This document shows, piece by piece, positions 21,193-29,655 of a stretch of 64,000 nt of DNA. The position numbers and the translations under genes are program-made. The stretch spans positions 310,001 to 374,000 of the forward strand of contig JAPSLO010000005.1 in assembly GCA_031180725.1 (NCBI GenBank). The letters run 5' to 3'. Every line of letters begins with the position of its first letter. The first letter of the stretch is position 1. Under the pieces are notes generated by a model. That model was given only the letters and a program-made list of their open reading frames with translations, was not told the DNA's origin and made no database searches. The DNA comes from Roseomonas sp. GTDB lineage: Bacteria > Pseudomonadota > Alphaproteobacteria > Acetobacterales > Acetobacteraceae.

Positions 21193-22410
21193 TCACGAAG
21201 CGGCGTGCAGCGCGGGCAGACGCGCCAGGAAGGCGGCCAAGTCACCACCGGGGAAGAGATGGCCCGGAATGCCGGCCGCCGCTGCCGCGGCCAGGTCGGT
21301 CTCGCGATCGCCGATCAGGAAGCTGCCTTCGATACGTACCGGCCAAACGGCCAGCAGATCGCGGATCATGCCGGGGCTGGGCTTGCGACGATGGCAGTCC
21401 CGGCGGAAGGCCGGCACGGTCGCATCCGGGTGATGCGGGCAGTATTCGAAGGCGTCCACATGGGCGCCGGCGCGCGCCAGCTCGGCGGCCATCCAGCGAT
21501 GCATCACGCCCACCTGCGCTTCCGGATAGAAGCCACGCGCCACGCCGGCCTGGTTGGTGACGATGAAGACGAAGTAGCCCCTGTCATTGAGCGCCTTCAC
21601 TGCCTGGGCGGCGCCCGGAATCCAGCGCGCCTCCTCGGGCTTGTGCGGCCAGCCGGTGTCCTCGATCAGCACGCCGTCACGATCCAGGAAGGCCGCCGGG
21701 CGGCGGGCCATTTCCGGGATGCGCTGTTGGACGGCTGCGTAAGCCTCGGGGCTGCCAATCTCCAGGAACGCACCGTCGTACAAGGCGCCGCGCAGCCCGC
21801 CGCGCGCCGCCAGCCGCGGAAAGAGCCCGGCTGTTAGTGAGACGCGGCCGGCGCCGATCTCCTGCGCGATGCGACGATCCAAGAGACAGATGCCGCCATG
21901 GTTAGGCCCCTGCTGTCCTTCGGCGCGCGGCGCGAAGCCGGTGACACGGCATGTCGCGTCCATTTCCACCACACTGGATCGCGCATCCGGCGTACTACGG
22001 CGGAGCGCCAGCACGCCCAGCGCGCCATCCTGGTGATGCAGCGACAAGTCCAGCAGGTTCACGTCGAAGCGCGTGTCGCCGTTCAGGAGCAGGAAATGCT
22101 CTTCCAGCCGGTCCGCGAAGAAGCGCAACACTCCGGCGGTGCCCAGAGGTTCGGGCTCTACCAGCACCTCCAGCGCCGCCCCGGCCCGTGTAGTGCCGTG
22201 GTAGTGCGCCACAGTTTGGCCGGCGCGGGGAGCGACCAGCAGGGTGATGCGCGGGATGCCGTGGCGCGCCACCTCTTCGATCAGCCAGTCGAGGAAAGGG
22301 CGCCCGCCCACCGGCAGCAGCGGCCTTGGCACCGCGGCGGCCGAGGCATCCAGGCGAATGCCCTCACTCCCAATAAGAATGCAGGCCTGGCGCGGCGGCT
22401 CAGCCGGCAA
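21193..22410 (-). CDS. Nucleotidyltransferase-like domain fused to GmhB-type heptose bisphosphate phosphatase
   Basis: 405 aa, about twice the length of GmhB. Residues 1-228 resemble a sugar-phosphate nucleotidyltransferase (PRPLLPVGGRPFLDWLIEEV, LLNGDTRFDVNLL, IGSPEAYAAVQQ), but the glycine-rich loop is weak (IGSEGIRL in place of GGxGTRL). Residues 236-405 are a HAD phosphatase: DRDGVL with Asp243 and Asp245, IVTNQAG, KPSPGM and GDRETD. In the GmhB zinc loop Cys324, His326 and Cys339 are kept, but the fourth Cys is Arg341 with His340 beside it. It likely removes the C7 phosphate of heptose 1,7-bisphosphate; the role of the first domain is open. It overlaps gmhA by 11 bp. Confidence 0.85.
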   Translation of the reverse strand: MPAEPPRQACILIGSEGIRLDASAAAVPRPLLPVGGRPFLDWLIEEVARHGIPRITLLVAPRAGQTVAHYHGTTRAGAALEVLVEPEPLGTAGVLRFFADRLEEHFLLLNGDTRFDVNLLDLSLHHQDGALGVLALRRSTPDARSSVVEMDATCRVTGFAPRAEGQQGPNHGGICLLDRRIAQEIGAGRVSLTAGLFPRLAARGGLRGALYDGAFLEIGSPEAYAAVQQRIPEMARRPAAFLDRDGVLIEDTGWPHKPEEARWIPGAAQAVKALNDRGYFVFIVTNQAGVARGFYPEAQVGVMHRWMAAELARAGAHVDAFEYCPHHPDATVPAFRRDCHRRKPSPGMIRDLLAVWPVRIEGSFLIGDRETDLAAAAAAGIPGHLFPGGDLAAFLARLPALHAAS

Positions 22411-22972
22411 TGACCGCCTCTTCTACTGCCGCGCAGAAATAGTGATACAGCACCAGATGCACCTGCTGGATGGCCGGGGTGAAGCGCGACGGCACGGCGA
22501 AGAGGTGGTCGCAGAGTGGTGCCATCCGCCCGCCGCCCTCACCGGTAAGGCCGATCGTGATCATGCCGCGCACCCGCGCCGCTTCCAGCGCCAGCACGAC
22601 ATTGCGCGAATTGCCAGAGGTCGAGAGGCCGAGCAGCACGCCGCCTACCTCGGCATAAGCTTCAACCTGCCGGGCGAAGACCGTTTCATAATCGTAATCA
22701 TTGGCCCAGGCGGTGAGCACGGCGGGGTTGGAGGAAAGGCAGATGGCCCTAAGCGCCCGCCTTTCCTTCAGGAAGCGCCCCACCATCTCGCCGACGATGT
22801 GTTGCGCATCGGCGGCGGAGCCGCCGTTGCCGCAGACCAGCAGCGGTCGGTTGGCCCGGAGTGCCGCGGCCGTGGCCGAGACCGCGGCCTCCATGGTCTG
22901 GTCTAAGCCGAGTTTCCGCGTCGCAACCAGGAGACGCTCAGCTTCCTCGAACCAGCCCGCCAAGCCTTCCAT
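22400..22972 (-). CDS. gmhA: Sedoheptulose-7-phosphate isomerase
   Basis: 190 aa, SIS-domain enzyme. First step of the ADP-heptose pathway: sedoheptulose 7-phosphate to D-glycero-D-manno-heptose 7-phosphate. The sugar-phosphate motif CGNGGSAADAQHIVGE is at residues 47-62, and LGLSTSGNSRNVVLAL and the C-terminal QQVHLVLYHYFCAAVE helix match the family. Start ATG at 22972. It precedes and overlaps the fused GmhB gene, while hldE lies 257 bp upstream. Confidence 0.95.
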   Translation of the reverse strand: MEGLAGWFEEAERLLVATRKLGLDQTMEAAVSATAAALRANRPLLVCGNGGSAADAQHIVGEMVGRFLKERRALRAICLSSNPAVLTAWANDYDYETVFARQVEAYAEVGGVLLGLSTSGNSRNVVLALEAARVRGMITIGLTGEGGGRMAPLCDHLFAVPSRFTPAIQQVHLVLYHYFCAAVEEAVIAG

Positions 22973-23127
22973 GCCAGATCTTCCCTTTCGCCGGCCGATG
23001 TCGCTTGGCGCCGGGAATACTGGCCCAGGCGGCGCGCGTCGAGTGGGCCGCCCCCACGCCCCAGTACCGATATGGCCCCGGATTGCCGGCCGCCGCAGAG
23101 ATCACGACGAAGGGCCCCGCACCTCCT

Positions 23128-23149
23128 CTGCCGCGCCGGGTCGCGGCAG
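23128..23149 (-). terminator. Hairpin downstream of hldE
   Basis: CTGCCGCG (23128-23135) pairs perfectly with CGCGGCAG (23142-23149) around a 6-nt loop, and the stem can be extended with one wobble pair. It lies 81 bp beyond the hldE stop on the minus strand. There is no T-run, so termination is only a possibility. Confidence 0.35.
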
Positions 23150-23229
23150 GGGCGCACAGGCATGGGCGAGGTGCGGGGCAGCGCTTCCGGCGCGGAGGTG
23201 AGCCGCCGCTTTACGGAGACGCCGGCCGC

Positions 23230-24648
23230 TCAACCCCGCCCGGAGCTCCGGGCGATGGTGCGGGTGGTGGAGTAGCCCTCGTGGAAATCCACCGCGACCA
23301 CGTGCCCGCCGCGCCCGAGCACAACATCGGCGCCCACGATCTTCTCCAGGGTATAGTCGCCGCCCTTCACCAGCACGTCGGGCTGCAGAAGGGTGATCAG
23401 CTCCAGCGGGGTGTCCTCGCCGAAGCTGGTGACGAAATCCACCGCCGCCAGGCCGGCCAGGACTTCTGCTCGGTCGGCATAGGTATTCACCGGGCGGGTC
23501 GGCCCTTTCAGGCGGCGGACGCTTTCGTCCTCGTTCAGCCCTACCACCAGAACGTCGCCCAGCTTCCGGGCCGCTGCCAACATGCGAACATGGCCGGGAT
23601 GCAGGATGTCGAAGCACCCGTTGGTGAAGACGATTCGCTTACCCTGCGACCGCAGCCGGCCCAGCTGCGCGGCCAGCCCGGCCGGCGAAAGGATCTTGCC
23701 GGGCCCGACTTGCGCCTGGCGCCGTGCGATGTCCGCCGCGGTCACCACATAGGTGCCGGTGTGGGAGACGGCGATGGAGGCGGCCAAGTTGGCGGCCGCC
23801 ACCGCCTGGGGCATGCCGCTGCCCTCGGCCAGCGCAACCGCCAGCGCCGCGATCACCGTGTCGCCGGCGCCGGAGACGTCGAAGACTTCCTGCGCCTCGG
23901 TTGGCACATGGGCATGCGTCCCATCGGCACTGATCAGCAGCATGCCGTCGGCACCCAGGGTCACCACCAGGTGCTGCAGGCCGAGTTCCCTGACCGCCGC
24001 CCTGCCGCGCGCGAGGATCGCCTCCCGGTCGCTCGCGGAGCCGAACAGCAAGGTGAATTCGCGGTGGTTTGGTTTCAGCAGCCAGGCGCCTGTGAAGGTC
24101 GTGGCCGGGGGCGCCTTCGGGTCCACCAGCGTGCGCACGCCGGCGGCGGCGGCGGCCTTCAGCAGGCGCGGCATGGCGGCCAGCGAGCCCTTCGAGTAGT
24201 CGGACAGGATGACGATGTCGGCCGAGGGCAGCAGCGTCAGGAAGCGCGCCTCCAGCGCGGCTACCGCATCCGGCTCCACCGTGCTGTCGTGGTCGAAGCG
24301 GACGATCTGCTGCGTGCCGGCAACCAGTCGGGTCTTCTGGGTGGTGGCATGCCCGCGCTGGGTGATGAGGTCGCAACGCACGCCATAGGGGGCGAGCACG
24401 CCAGTCAGTTCCTCGCAGGCCGCATCGGCGCCGGCGATGCCCAGCAGGGAACAGTCCGCACCCATGGCCGCCACGTTCGCAGCCACATTCGCCGCCCCGC
24501 CGGGCCGGCGTTCCTCCCGTAGCGTGCGCAGAACGGGGACCGGCGCTTCCGGAGAGATTCGGGTCACCTCCCCGAACAGGTAGCGGTCCAGCATGACATC
24601 GCCAACCACCAAGATATGCGGCCGGCGAACGGCCTCGGACCTCTGCAT
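23230..24648 (-). CDS. hldE: Bifunctional heptose 7-phosphate kinase / heptose 1-phosphate adenylyltransferase
   Basis: 472 aa, full length. The N-terminal PfkB-type kinase (about 1-315) has the catalytic DVSGAGDTVIAALA; the C-terminal nucleotidyltransferase (about 335-472) begins with IVFTNGCFDILHPGHVRML and ends with a TTRTI-type helix. Together they phosphorylate C1 of heptose 7-phosphate and later transfer AMP, so with GmhA, GmhB and HldD the ADP-L-glycero-D-manno-heptose pathway is complete in this window. Start ATG at 24648. Confidence 0.96.
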   Translation of the reverse strand: MQRSEAVRRPHILVVGDVMLDRYLFGEVTRISPEAPVPVLRTLREERRPGGAANVAANVAAMGADCSLLGIAGADAACEELTGVLAPYGVRCDLITQRGHATTQKTRLVAGTQQIVRFDHDSTVEPDAVAALEARFLTLLPSADIVILSDYSKGSLAAMPRLLKAAAAAGVRTLVDPKAPPATTFTGAWLLKPNHREFTLLFGSASDREAILARGRAAVRELGLQHLVVTLGADGMLLISADGTHAHVPTEAQEVFDVSGAGDTVIAALAVALAEGSGMPQAVAAANLAASIAVSHTGTYVVTAADIARRQAQVGPGKILSPAGLAAQLGRLRSQGKRIVFTNGCFDILHPGHVRMLAAARKLGDVLVVGLNEDESVRRLKGPTRPVNTYADRAEVLAGLAAVDFVTSFGEDTPLELITLLQPDVLVKGGDYTLEKIVGADVVLGRGGHVVAVDFHEGYSTTRTIARSSGRG

Positions 24649-24802
24649 TCCAGCTTTCCCTACCTAGGCAGCGTGCCCCGGGGCGCGGATGGCGGCCCGT
24701 CGCGCGGTGCCATCCGCCGGGCCGATTATCTCAAGGGGGCCCTTCTGCACCAGCCGGGGGCACCAAAAAGGCGGGGGTCCCAGCCTGACCGCGCCGGTTA
24801 CA

Positions 24803-24846
24803 GCATTTTCAAGTCAGGCGGAATTGCCTGACGGACCGGAAAATGC
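24803..24846. repeat. Nested extragenic palindrome
   Basis: Outer arms GCATTTTC (24803-24810) and GAAAATGC (24839-24846) enclose inner arms GTCAGGC (24813-24819) and GCCTGAC (24826-24832). Both stems are perfect. The shape resembles abundant intergenic palindromes of alphaproteobacteria. It lies downstream of the FG-GAP gene on the minus strand and upstream of hldE, so it may also terminate transcription. Confidence 0.7.
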
Positions 24847-24926
24847 AGCAAAACAGCAGCGTAGAGCGGATTCGGTGACCTCGGTGACCAGCGGAGAGCG
24901 GAAACCACGCCAGCCCGTCCATGGCC

Positions 24927-26246
24927 TCAGGCCAGGAGTTCCCAATCAGCCGAACCGGCGCCGACTACCTGCGCATGATGGACGGCGCCGCCCTGCATGA
25001 CCCAGGCACTGACCAAGCCGGAGGGGCCGTGCCGGAAAAGGAGGTCGTCAATGCCGTCGGCGTTGGTGTCGCCGGTCGTGGCCAGACTCCAGCCATCGCC
25101 GAAGCCGCCCAGAATCCGAGCGTATTCCGCCCGCCCGCCGCCGGTCAACCAAGCCGTCACCTGCCGGGCCCCTAGATGCTGGAAGACAAGGTCATGGGTG
25201 CTGTTGCCATCCAGATCGCCGCCGGCGACGAGCTGCCAGCCCGCGCTCACCTGACCAACCTCCACGCTCTGCCGTGCCACGCCCTCGGTGACCAGCCAAG
25301 TGACGATCAGCCCGCTATCGGCATGCTGGAAAAGGAGATCGGCGTTCCCGTCACCATCGACGTCGCCGACATCGGTGAGCCGCCAGCCAGCGCTGAGCCC
25401 TCCCACCACGGCGCCGTGCACGGCCACCCCGTTCTGCAGGATCCAGCTCGCGATCAGTCCGCCGTTCTGGAACAGCAGGTCTGCCGTGCCATCCCCATCA
25501 ATGTCGCCCTGGCCGACGACCTCCCAACCGTCCGAGGCTGTGCCGATCACGGTGCTGCGGTATACCGTGCCGACGATCACTTCCCAGTTCGCGACCAGGC
25601 CCGAGGGCCCATGCTGGAACACCAGGTCCGAGGTGCCGTCGCCGTTGGCGTCGGCTAAGCCGATGAGCCGCCAGCCCGGCGCCTCCACGCCCAGCATGCC
25701 GCCTTGGCGCGCGACGCCGTCCGAGATTTCCCAGCTGGCGATGGAGCGGGATGCGGTGTGCACGAAAAGCACGTCGGAGGAGCCGTCGCCATTCAGGTCG
25801 TTGCGGGCCCGTGGCGCGATCACATCCGGGCCGCGGCCATCGGGGTTGCCGTCCACCTGCTGTGCGCCACCGAAGCCGAACTCGATCCAACCACGCGCAG
25901 TATAGGCCGCATCCTGTTCGGAACCGAGCCCCGCATATCCAACGACCGTGCCGGGGCCGGCCCGAGTGGTGAGAAAGCTCGAGGAGCCGGCCGAGTAGTA
26001 CCACTCGACGAAGACATTGGCGTCGTCCAACCCGATGGTAGAGAGGTCGGCCTGATGGGCGTATTCGGTCAGAATGAGGTAGCGGCCATACTGTGTCGCG
26101 ACGCTGTCGCCGGGCGTGAAAAGGTTGCTGTCGCAAATCAGGCGGCCGCCCCAGCGGTCCCCGGAGGTCGCCTCAAAAATCCATTCGAAGATGCTGTCGG
26201 GCGCATCAGAACCGGCGCCTGACTTCGTGCTGAATGATATCGACAC
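24927..26246 (-). CDS. FG-GAP/VCBS-repeat protein of unknown function
   Basis: 439 aa if the GTG at 26246 is used; the frame stays open for 61 more codons upstream, but that part is Arg-rich and unlike the rest. Residues 1-150 have no recognisable family. From about 155 on, six repeats of roughly 47 aa each carry a calcium-binding-like motif: DLNGDGSSDVLF, DANGDGTSDLVF, DIDGDGTADLLF, DVDGDGNADLLF, DLDGNSTHDLVF and DTNADGIDDLLF. Such repeats build an integrin-like beta-propeller, usually outside the cell. No signal peptide is visible, so export, if any, would need a dedicated route. It is divergent from the glycosyltransferase gene. Confidence 0.75.
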   Translation of the reverse strand: MSISFSTKSGAGSDAPDSIFEWIFEATSGDRWGGRLICDSNLFTPGDSVATQYGRYLILTEYAHQADLSTIGLDDANVFVEWYYSAGSSSFLTTRAGPGTVVGYAGLGSEQDAAYTARGWIEFGFGGAQQVDGNPDGRGPDVIAPRARNDLNGDGSSDVLFVHTASRSIASWEISDGVARQGGMLGVEAPGWRLIGLADANGDGTSDLVFQHGPSGLVANWEVIVGTVYRSTVIGTASDGWEVVGQGDIDGDGTADLLFQNGGLIASWILQNGVAVHGAVVGGLSAGWRLTDVGDVDGDGNADLLFQHADSGLIVTWLVTEGVARQSVEVGQVSAGWQLVAGGDLDGNSTHDLVFQHLGARQVTAWLTGGGRAEYARILGGFGDGWSLATTGDTNADGIDDLLFRHGPSGLVSAWVMQGGAVHHAQVVGAGSADWELLA

Positions 26247-26545
26247 GGCCCAACCCAGAGAGAACGACCGCCGACATCCTCGCGCGCTTCGGTCAACGCG
26301 CGGTAAAAGCCCGGCGCGGGCCGGCCTGACCGAAACCGCAACAAACGGTCGCCAAGCAGTCAAAGGGTGGTGTAAGGAGGGCGATCTGCTACGCGCCGCA
26401 AACAAGATGGCGCGCCGGGGTCTATCCACTCCGGATAGCCGCCGCTAAACCCTGGTCGCATGCGATGTTGGTTCGTATTCTGGGGAGAATCCAGGCGCCC
26501 TCGTAATGAGACCGTTAGGCCTCATGCGGGTCTGGTATCGGCGCC
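26247..26545. other. Divergent intergenic region
   Basis: 299 bp between the FG-GAP gene (minus) and the GT9 gene (plus). It has lower GC and no conserved open frame other than the unlikely upstream extension of the FG-GAP gene. Promoters for both genes should lie here, but I could not assign them. Confidence 0.3.
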
Positions 26546-27793
26546 ATGATCCGGCGCTTCTCCCGGCTCTTGCACCGCTCGATGCTTGTCTACGATGAGA
26601 CGGGGTCGATCCAGGCGGCCGTCCGGTACTTCGTGGCGGGCGTGAGGAGCAAGCTCGGCGACGTCGGACGCCATCTGCTGTCGCTGCGGCACGTCCTACT
26701 GCCCTGGCGCCTAGCCGCGCAGGCCCGCCGCATTGAGTACATGCGCACCGATGGGCAGCTCGCCGTCGCCGTCATGGCCTCCGGGGGGCTCGGGGACTTC
26801 ATCGTCATCGGGCGCTTTCTCCGCGACCTGAACAAGTCCACGGAGGGCTTCACTTTTGACGTCTTCTGCGCCTCTCCGGCGGTCGCGCAGCTCGCGCTGT
26901 CGAAGGTGCCAGGATTCGCAGGTGCCTTCCCGGACACGGTCGGGCATTTCGCCACCCGAGCCTACGACTTGACGTTGCAGATCCACCAGATGGTGGTGGT
27001 GCATCACGAGGCGACGCGCTGGAAGCGTGTGCGCCAGTCCCCACGGATGCTGGCCGCCATCCAGCGCGCCATGCGCACGCGCAGCCTGGGCCTGGAGCCT
27101 TACGTCCTGAATCATCCGCGCCTGGATAACGGCCTGGCGCGCAAGGCGGTCTTCTCAAACCGCTCGCGGCGCGACTACCTGCACCACATGACCGGCATCC
27201 CGTATGGCGGCGACCTGCTGCCGCTTGAGGGCGACGACAGCGCGCTGGCGCGCTTCGGCTTGGAGGGCAAGCGCTTCATCACGGTGCACAACGGCTTCGA
27301 CACCAACTTCTTCGTCACCGGCCAGCGCGCCACGAAGTGCTATCCTTATTTCGACGAAGTGGTGGCAAGCCTCAAGGCCGCGCGGCCGGAGATCCTGGTG
27401 GTGCAGATCGGGACGACTACCAGCGAGCCCATCGCCACTGCCGATGTCAACCTGATCGGCCGGACCTCGCTGCGCGAAGTGATCGGGCTGCTGCGCCACG
27501 CGGAGCTCCACCTGGACAATGAAGGGGGGCTGGTCCATGTCGCGGCCTGCCACGGCCGGCGCAGCTTGGTAGTATTCGGGCCGACGCCCTCCGATTATTT
27601 CGGCTATCCGGGCAATATTAACATGGACCCGCGGCTTTGCGGAGGCTGCTGGTGGATAGACGAGCTCTGGATGGATCGCTGTCCACGCGGGCTGAAGCAG
27701 CCTGAATGCACCTATACCCAGCCGCCAACGGATGTCGCCGCAGCCGCACTGCAAGCTCTGCCGGCGCGGGAAGCGCAAGGCCATGTCGGCTAG
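26546..27793 (+). CDS. Glycosyltransferase family 9 (heptosyltransferase-like)
   Basis: 415 aa. GT-B fold enzyme of the ADP-heptose:LPS heptosyltransferase family. The N-terminal half has the expected VMASGGLGDFIVIGRFL loop, and the C-terminal half the donor-binding LHLDNEGGLVHVAACHGRRSLVVFGPT. The last 70 residues contain a Cys cluster (CGGCWW, DRC, PEC) that may be structural. Given the linked ADP-heptose genes it may use ADP-heptose as donor, but the acceptor is unknown. Start ATG at 26546; base composition is softer than in the flanking core genes. Confidence 0.82.
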   Translation: MIRRFSRLLHRSMLVYDETGSIQAAVRYFVAGVRSKLGDVGRHLLSLRHVLLPWRLAAQARRIEYMRTDGQLAVAVMASGGLGDFIVIGRFLRDLNKSTEGFTFDVFCASPAVAQLALSKVPGFAGAFPDTVGHFATRAYDLTLQIHQMVVVHHEATRWKRVRQSPRMLAAIQRAMRTRSLGLEPYVLNHPRLDNGLARKAVFSNRSRRDYLHHMTGIPYGGDLLPLEGDDSALARFGLEGKRFITVHNGFDTNFFVTGQRATKCYPYFDEVVASLKAARPEILVVQIGTTTSEPIATADVNLIGRTSLREVIGLLRHAELHLDNEGGLVHVAACHGRRSLVVFGPTPSDYFGYPGNINMDPRLCGGCWWIDELWMDRCPRGLKQPECTYTQPPTDVAAAALQALPAREAQGHVG

Positions 27794-27933
27794 GATGTCC
27801 CCCGGCCCGCTGAACCCCAGTGTCTGTCTTCAGCGGCATCAACCGCGAGGCGTGTCATGCCAGGCGGCGAGCCTGCGCCAATGCTAGCCGTCCCTGCGCA
27901 ACCCAGTGTAAAGGGTGCCCTCGGCAGCGCAGA

Positions 27934-28713
27934 ATGGTCCTGTCCGCGGGCCACAGCGGGACTTACACAGCCTTGAGCATCCTAGGAAAATTCAGGCCAG
28001 GCCGGTGGCTACGTCCCGCAACGGCCTCGGCGCCGACCTACCAGGGGCATCCGGATCAGCCCTTCGGCGCGGTAAGCTATGCCCAATTTGGCGAAGACCT
28101 GATCCTCTGCAACCTGTTCGCGGCGCTCGGTATCGCACGGCCCAGCTATCTCGACGTAGGCGCGCACCACCCTCTGAACTGCTCAAACACAGCCCTGCTC
28201 TACAGCCGCGGCGCACGCGGGGTCTGTGTCGAGCCGAACCCGATGCTCATTCCGGCCTTCCGCGAAATGCGCCCGGAGGATGTGACGCTCAATATCGGCT
28301 GCGGAGTCGAGGAGGGCGCCCTCGAATTCTACATGATCGACCAGGGCTCTGGGCGAAATACCTTTGACAAGGCGACAGCCGAGGCCTTTGTCCGGGCCCA
28401 CCCGGAATTTTGCATCCGCGAGGTCAGAAAGATCCCGGTCCTGCCCCTGGACGAGATCGTGCGCCGGCACTTCGGTGATGGCTGGCCCGACTTGCTGAGC
28501 ATCGACGCGGAAGGCATGGACCTCCCGATTCTCCGCGCCTCCGTCCTGAACGCTGCCATCGGCCCGCGGGTCATCTGCGTGGAGGCTGTCAGCGGCGACG
28601 GCGCCGACGAGAGCGGTAGTCTGCGCGCGCTCCTCGTCGCGCGCGGCTATGTCGGTGTGGCTCGTACCCTGGGCAACCTCATCTTCGCGGCGCGGCAGCC
28701 CTGGTCCGACTGA
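27934..28713 (+). CDS. FkbM-family methyltransferase
   Basis: 259 aa from the ATG at 27934; the frame is open to an ATG at 27820 but the extra 38 residues look non-coding. SAM-dependent methyltransferase of the FkbM type: YAQFGEDLILCNLF, motif I SYLDVGAHHP, acidic VCVEPNP, and LLSIDAEGMDLPIL near the end. FkbM enzymes O-methylate sugars and natural products. With two further methyltransferases and a GT9 enzyme next to it, glycan methylation is the most likely role. Start choice is uncertain because no clear Shine-Dalgarno sequence is present. Confidence 0.82.
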   Translation: MVLSAGHSGTYTALSILGKFRPGRWLRPATASAPTYQGHPDQPFGAVSYAQFGEDLILCNLFAALGIARPSYLDVGAHHPLNCSNTALLYSRGARGVCVEPNPMLIPAFREMRPEDVTLNIGCGVEEGALEFYMIDQGSGRNTFDKATAEAFVRAHPEFCIREVRKIPVLPLDEIVRRHFGDGWPDLLSIDAEGMDLPILRASVLNAAIGPRVICVEAVSGDGADESGSLRALLVARGYVGVARTLGNLIFAARQPWSD

Positions 28714-28808
28714 ACCCTTCAGCGGCGCACGGGTCTTGAGGCATCGAGGGCTCCGCCGCAGAATTCCTGATCTGCTGAAAAGCACTACCTTTCTGGGAGA
28801 ACTTGCGC

Positions 28809-29624
28809 GTGAAACTCTATGTCGGCTCCCGCAACTATCGCCCAGAAGGATACGTTACGGTCGACATCGACCCGACGAACAATCCGGACATAGTTGCGGA
28901 CATCCGCGACATGTCGCCAGTGGCAGATGCCAGCGCGGATGAGGTCGTCGCGGGCCACGTCCTCGAACACATTGATTGGCCCGACAATTTCAAGGCTATG
29001 GCGGAATTCTCTCGCGTCCTGAAGGTAGGCGGGACGCTTAGAATCGCCGTGCCAGACATGTCCCTGCTTATCCGGATGCTGATGAGCGGCGAATCGGCGT
29101 TCCATGTCATGGGGCTGATCTACGGCCTCGGTGGCCGGGTGAACCCGTTCGAGCGTCACCGCTACGGCTTCACGCTGCCGATGATGGTGGACGTCCTGGA
29201 AGTCCTGGGCTTCGGCGACTTCAACTGGTGGAACTCCAACGTCGCGGACGCCTCGAACGGCTGGGCGCCGCGGGGCCTCGACGAACGGGTAGGCATGTCG
29301 CTCAACGTGCAGGCCACCAAGGTGGCTGCCCCGACGGTATCGATGGACCGCCTCTACGAGGAGCTTCTGCAGACGCCCATGGAGGACTTCCTGACTGTCG
29401 TGGCGCGCCTGGAAGGCCAGAGCGGGCTGAAGAAGTCGGACGCACGGCAGGTGCCTGCCAAGCTGCTGCAGCTCATGCATTTCCAACTCATCGACGCACG
29501 TCAGCGCATCAAGCACCTAGAGGAACAGCTGGCAGCGCGGCCGGGTCAAGCTTCCGGGGCCGAGTCCGACCTCGGACCCAGGCATCAAGGCCAGCCGCTG
29601 CTACGGAAGCTGCTGGGGCGGTAA
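28809..29624 (+). CDS. Class I SAM methyltransferase with C-terminal coiled coil
   Basis: 271 aa. It opens with MKLYVGSRNYRPEGYVTVDID, a variant SAM loop that lacks the usual GxGxG, then ADEVVAGHVLEHIDW and VLKVGGTLRIAVPD, typical of the Methyltransf_11-like predicted methyltransferases found in glycan clusters. Residues about 225-260 (LMHFQLIDARQRIKHLEEQL) form a short coiled coil. Start GTG at 28809 is chosen because GGGAGA ends 8 nt upstream; the TTG at 28803 is too close to it. Convergent with the next gene. Target unknown. Confidence 0.78.
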   Translation: MKLYVGSRNYRPEGYVTVDIDPTNNPDIVADIRDMSPVADASADEVVAGHVLEHIDWPDNFKAMAEFSRVLKVGGTLRIAVPDMSLLIRMLMSGESAFHVMGLIYGLGGRVNPFERHRYGFTLPMMVDVLEVLGFGDFNWWNSNVADASNGWAPRGLDERVGMSLNVQATKVAAPTVSMDRLYEELLQTPMEDFLTVVARLEGQSGLKKSDARQVPAKLLQLMHFQLIDARQRIKHLEEQLAARPGQASGAESDLGPRHQGQPLLRKLLGR

Positions 29625-29655
29625 GCCTAGGCGCCTTGGCGCGAGCGCATGCCGG

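Noticed and set aside
24927-26429. Upstream 61-codon extension of the FG-GAP gene
   Set aside because: Arg-rich and unlike the rest of the protein, no signal peptide; treated as non-coding.
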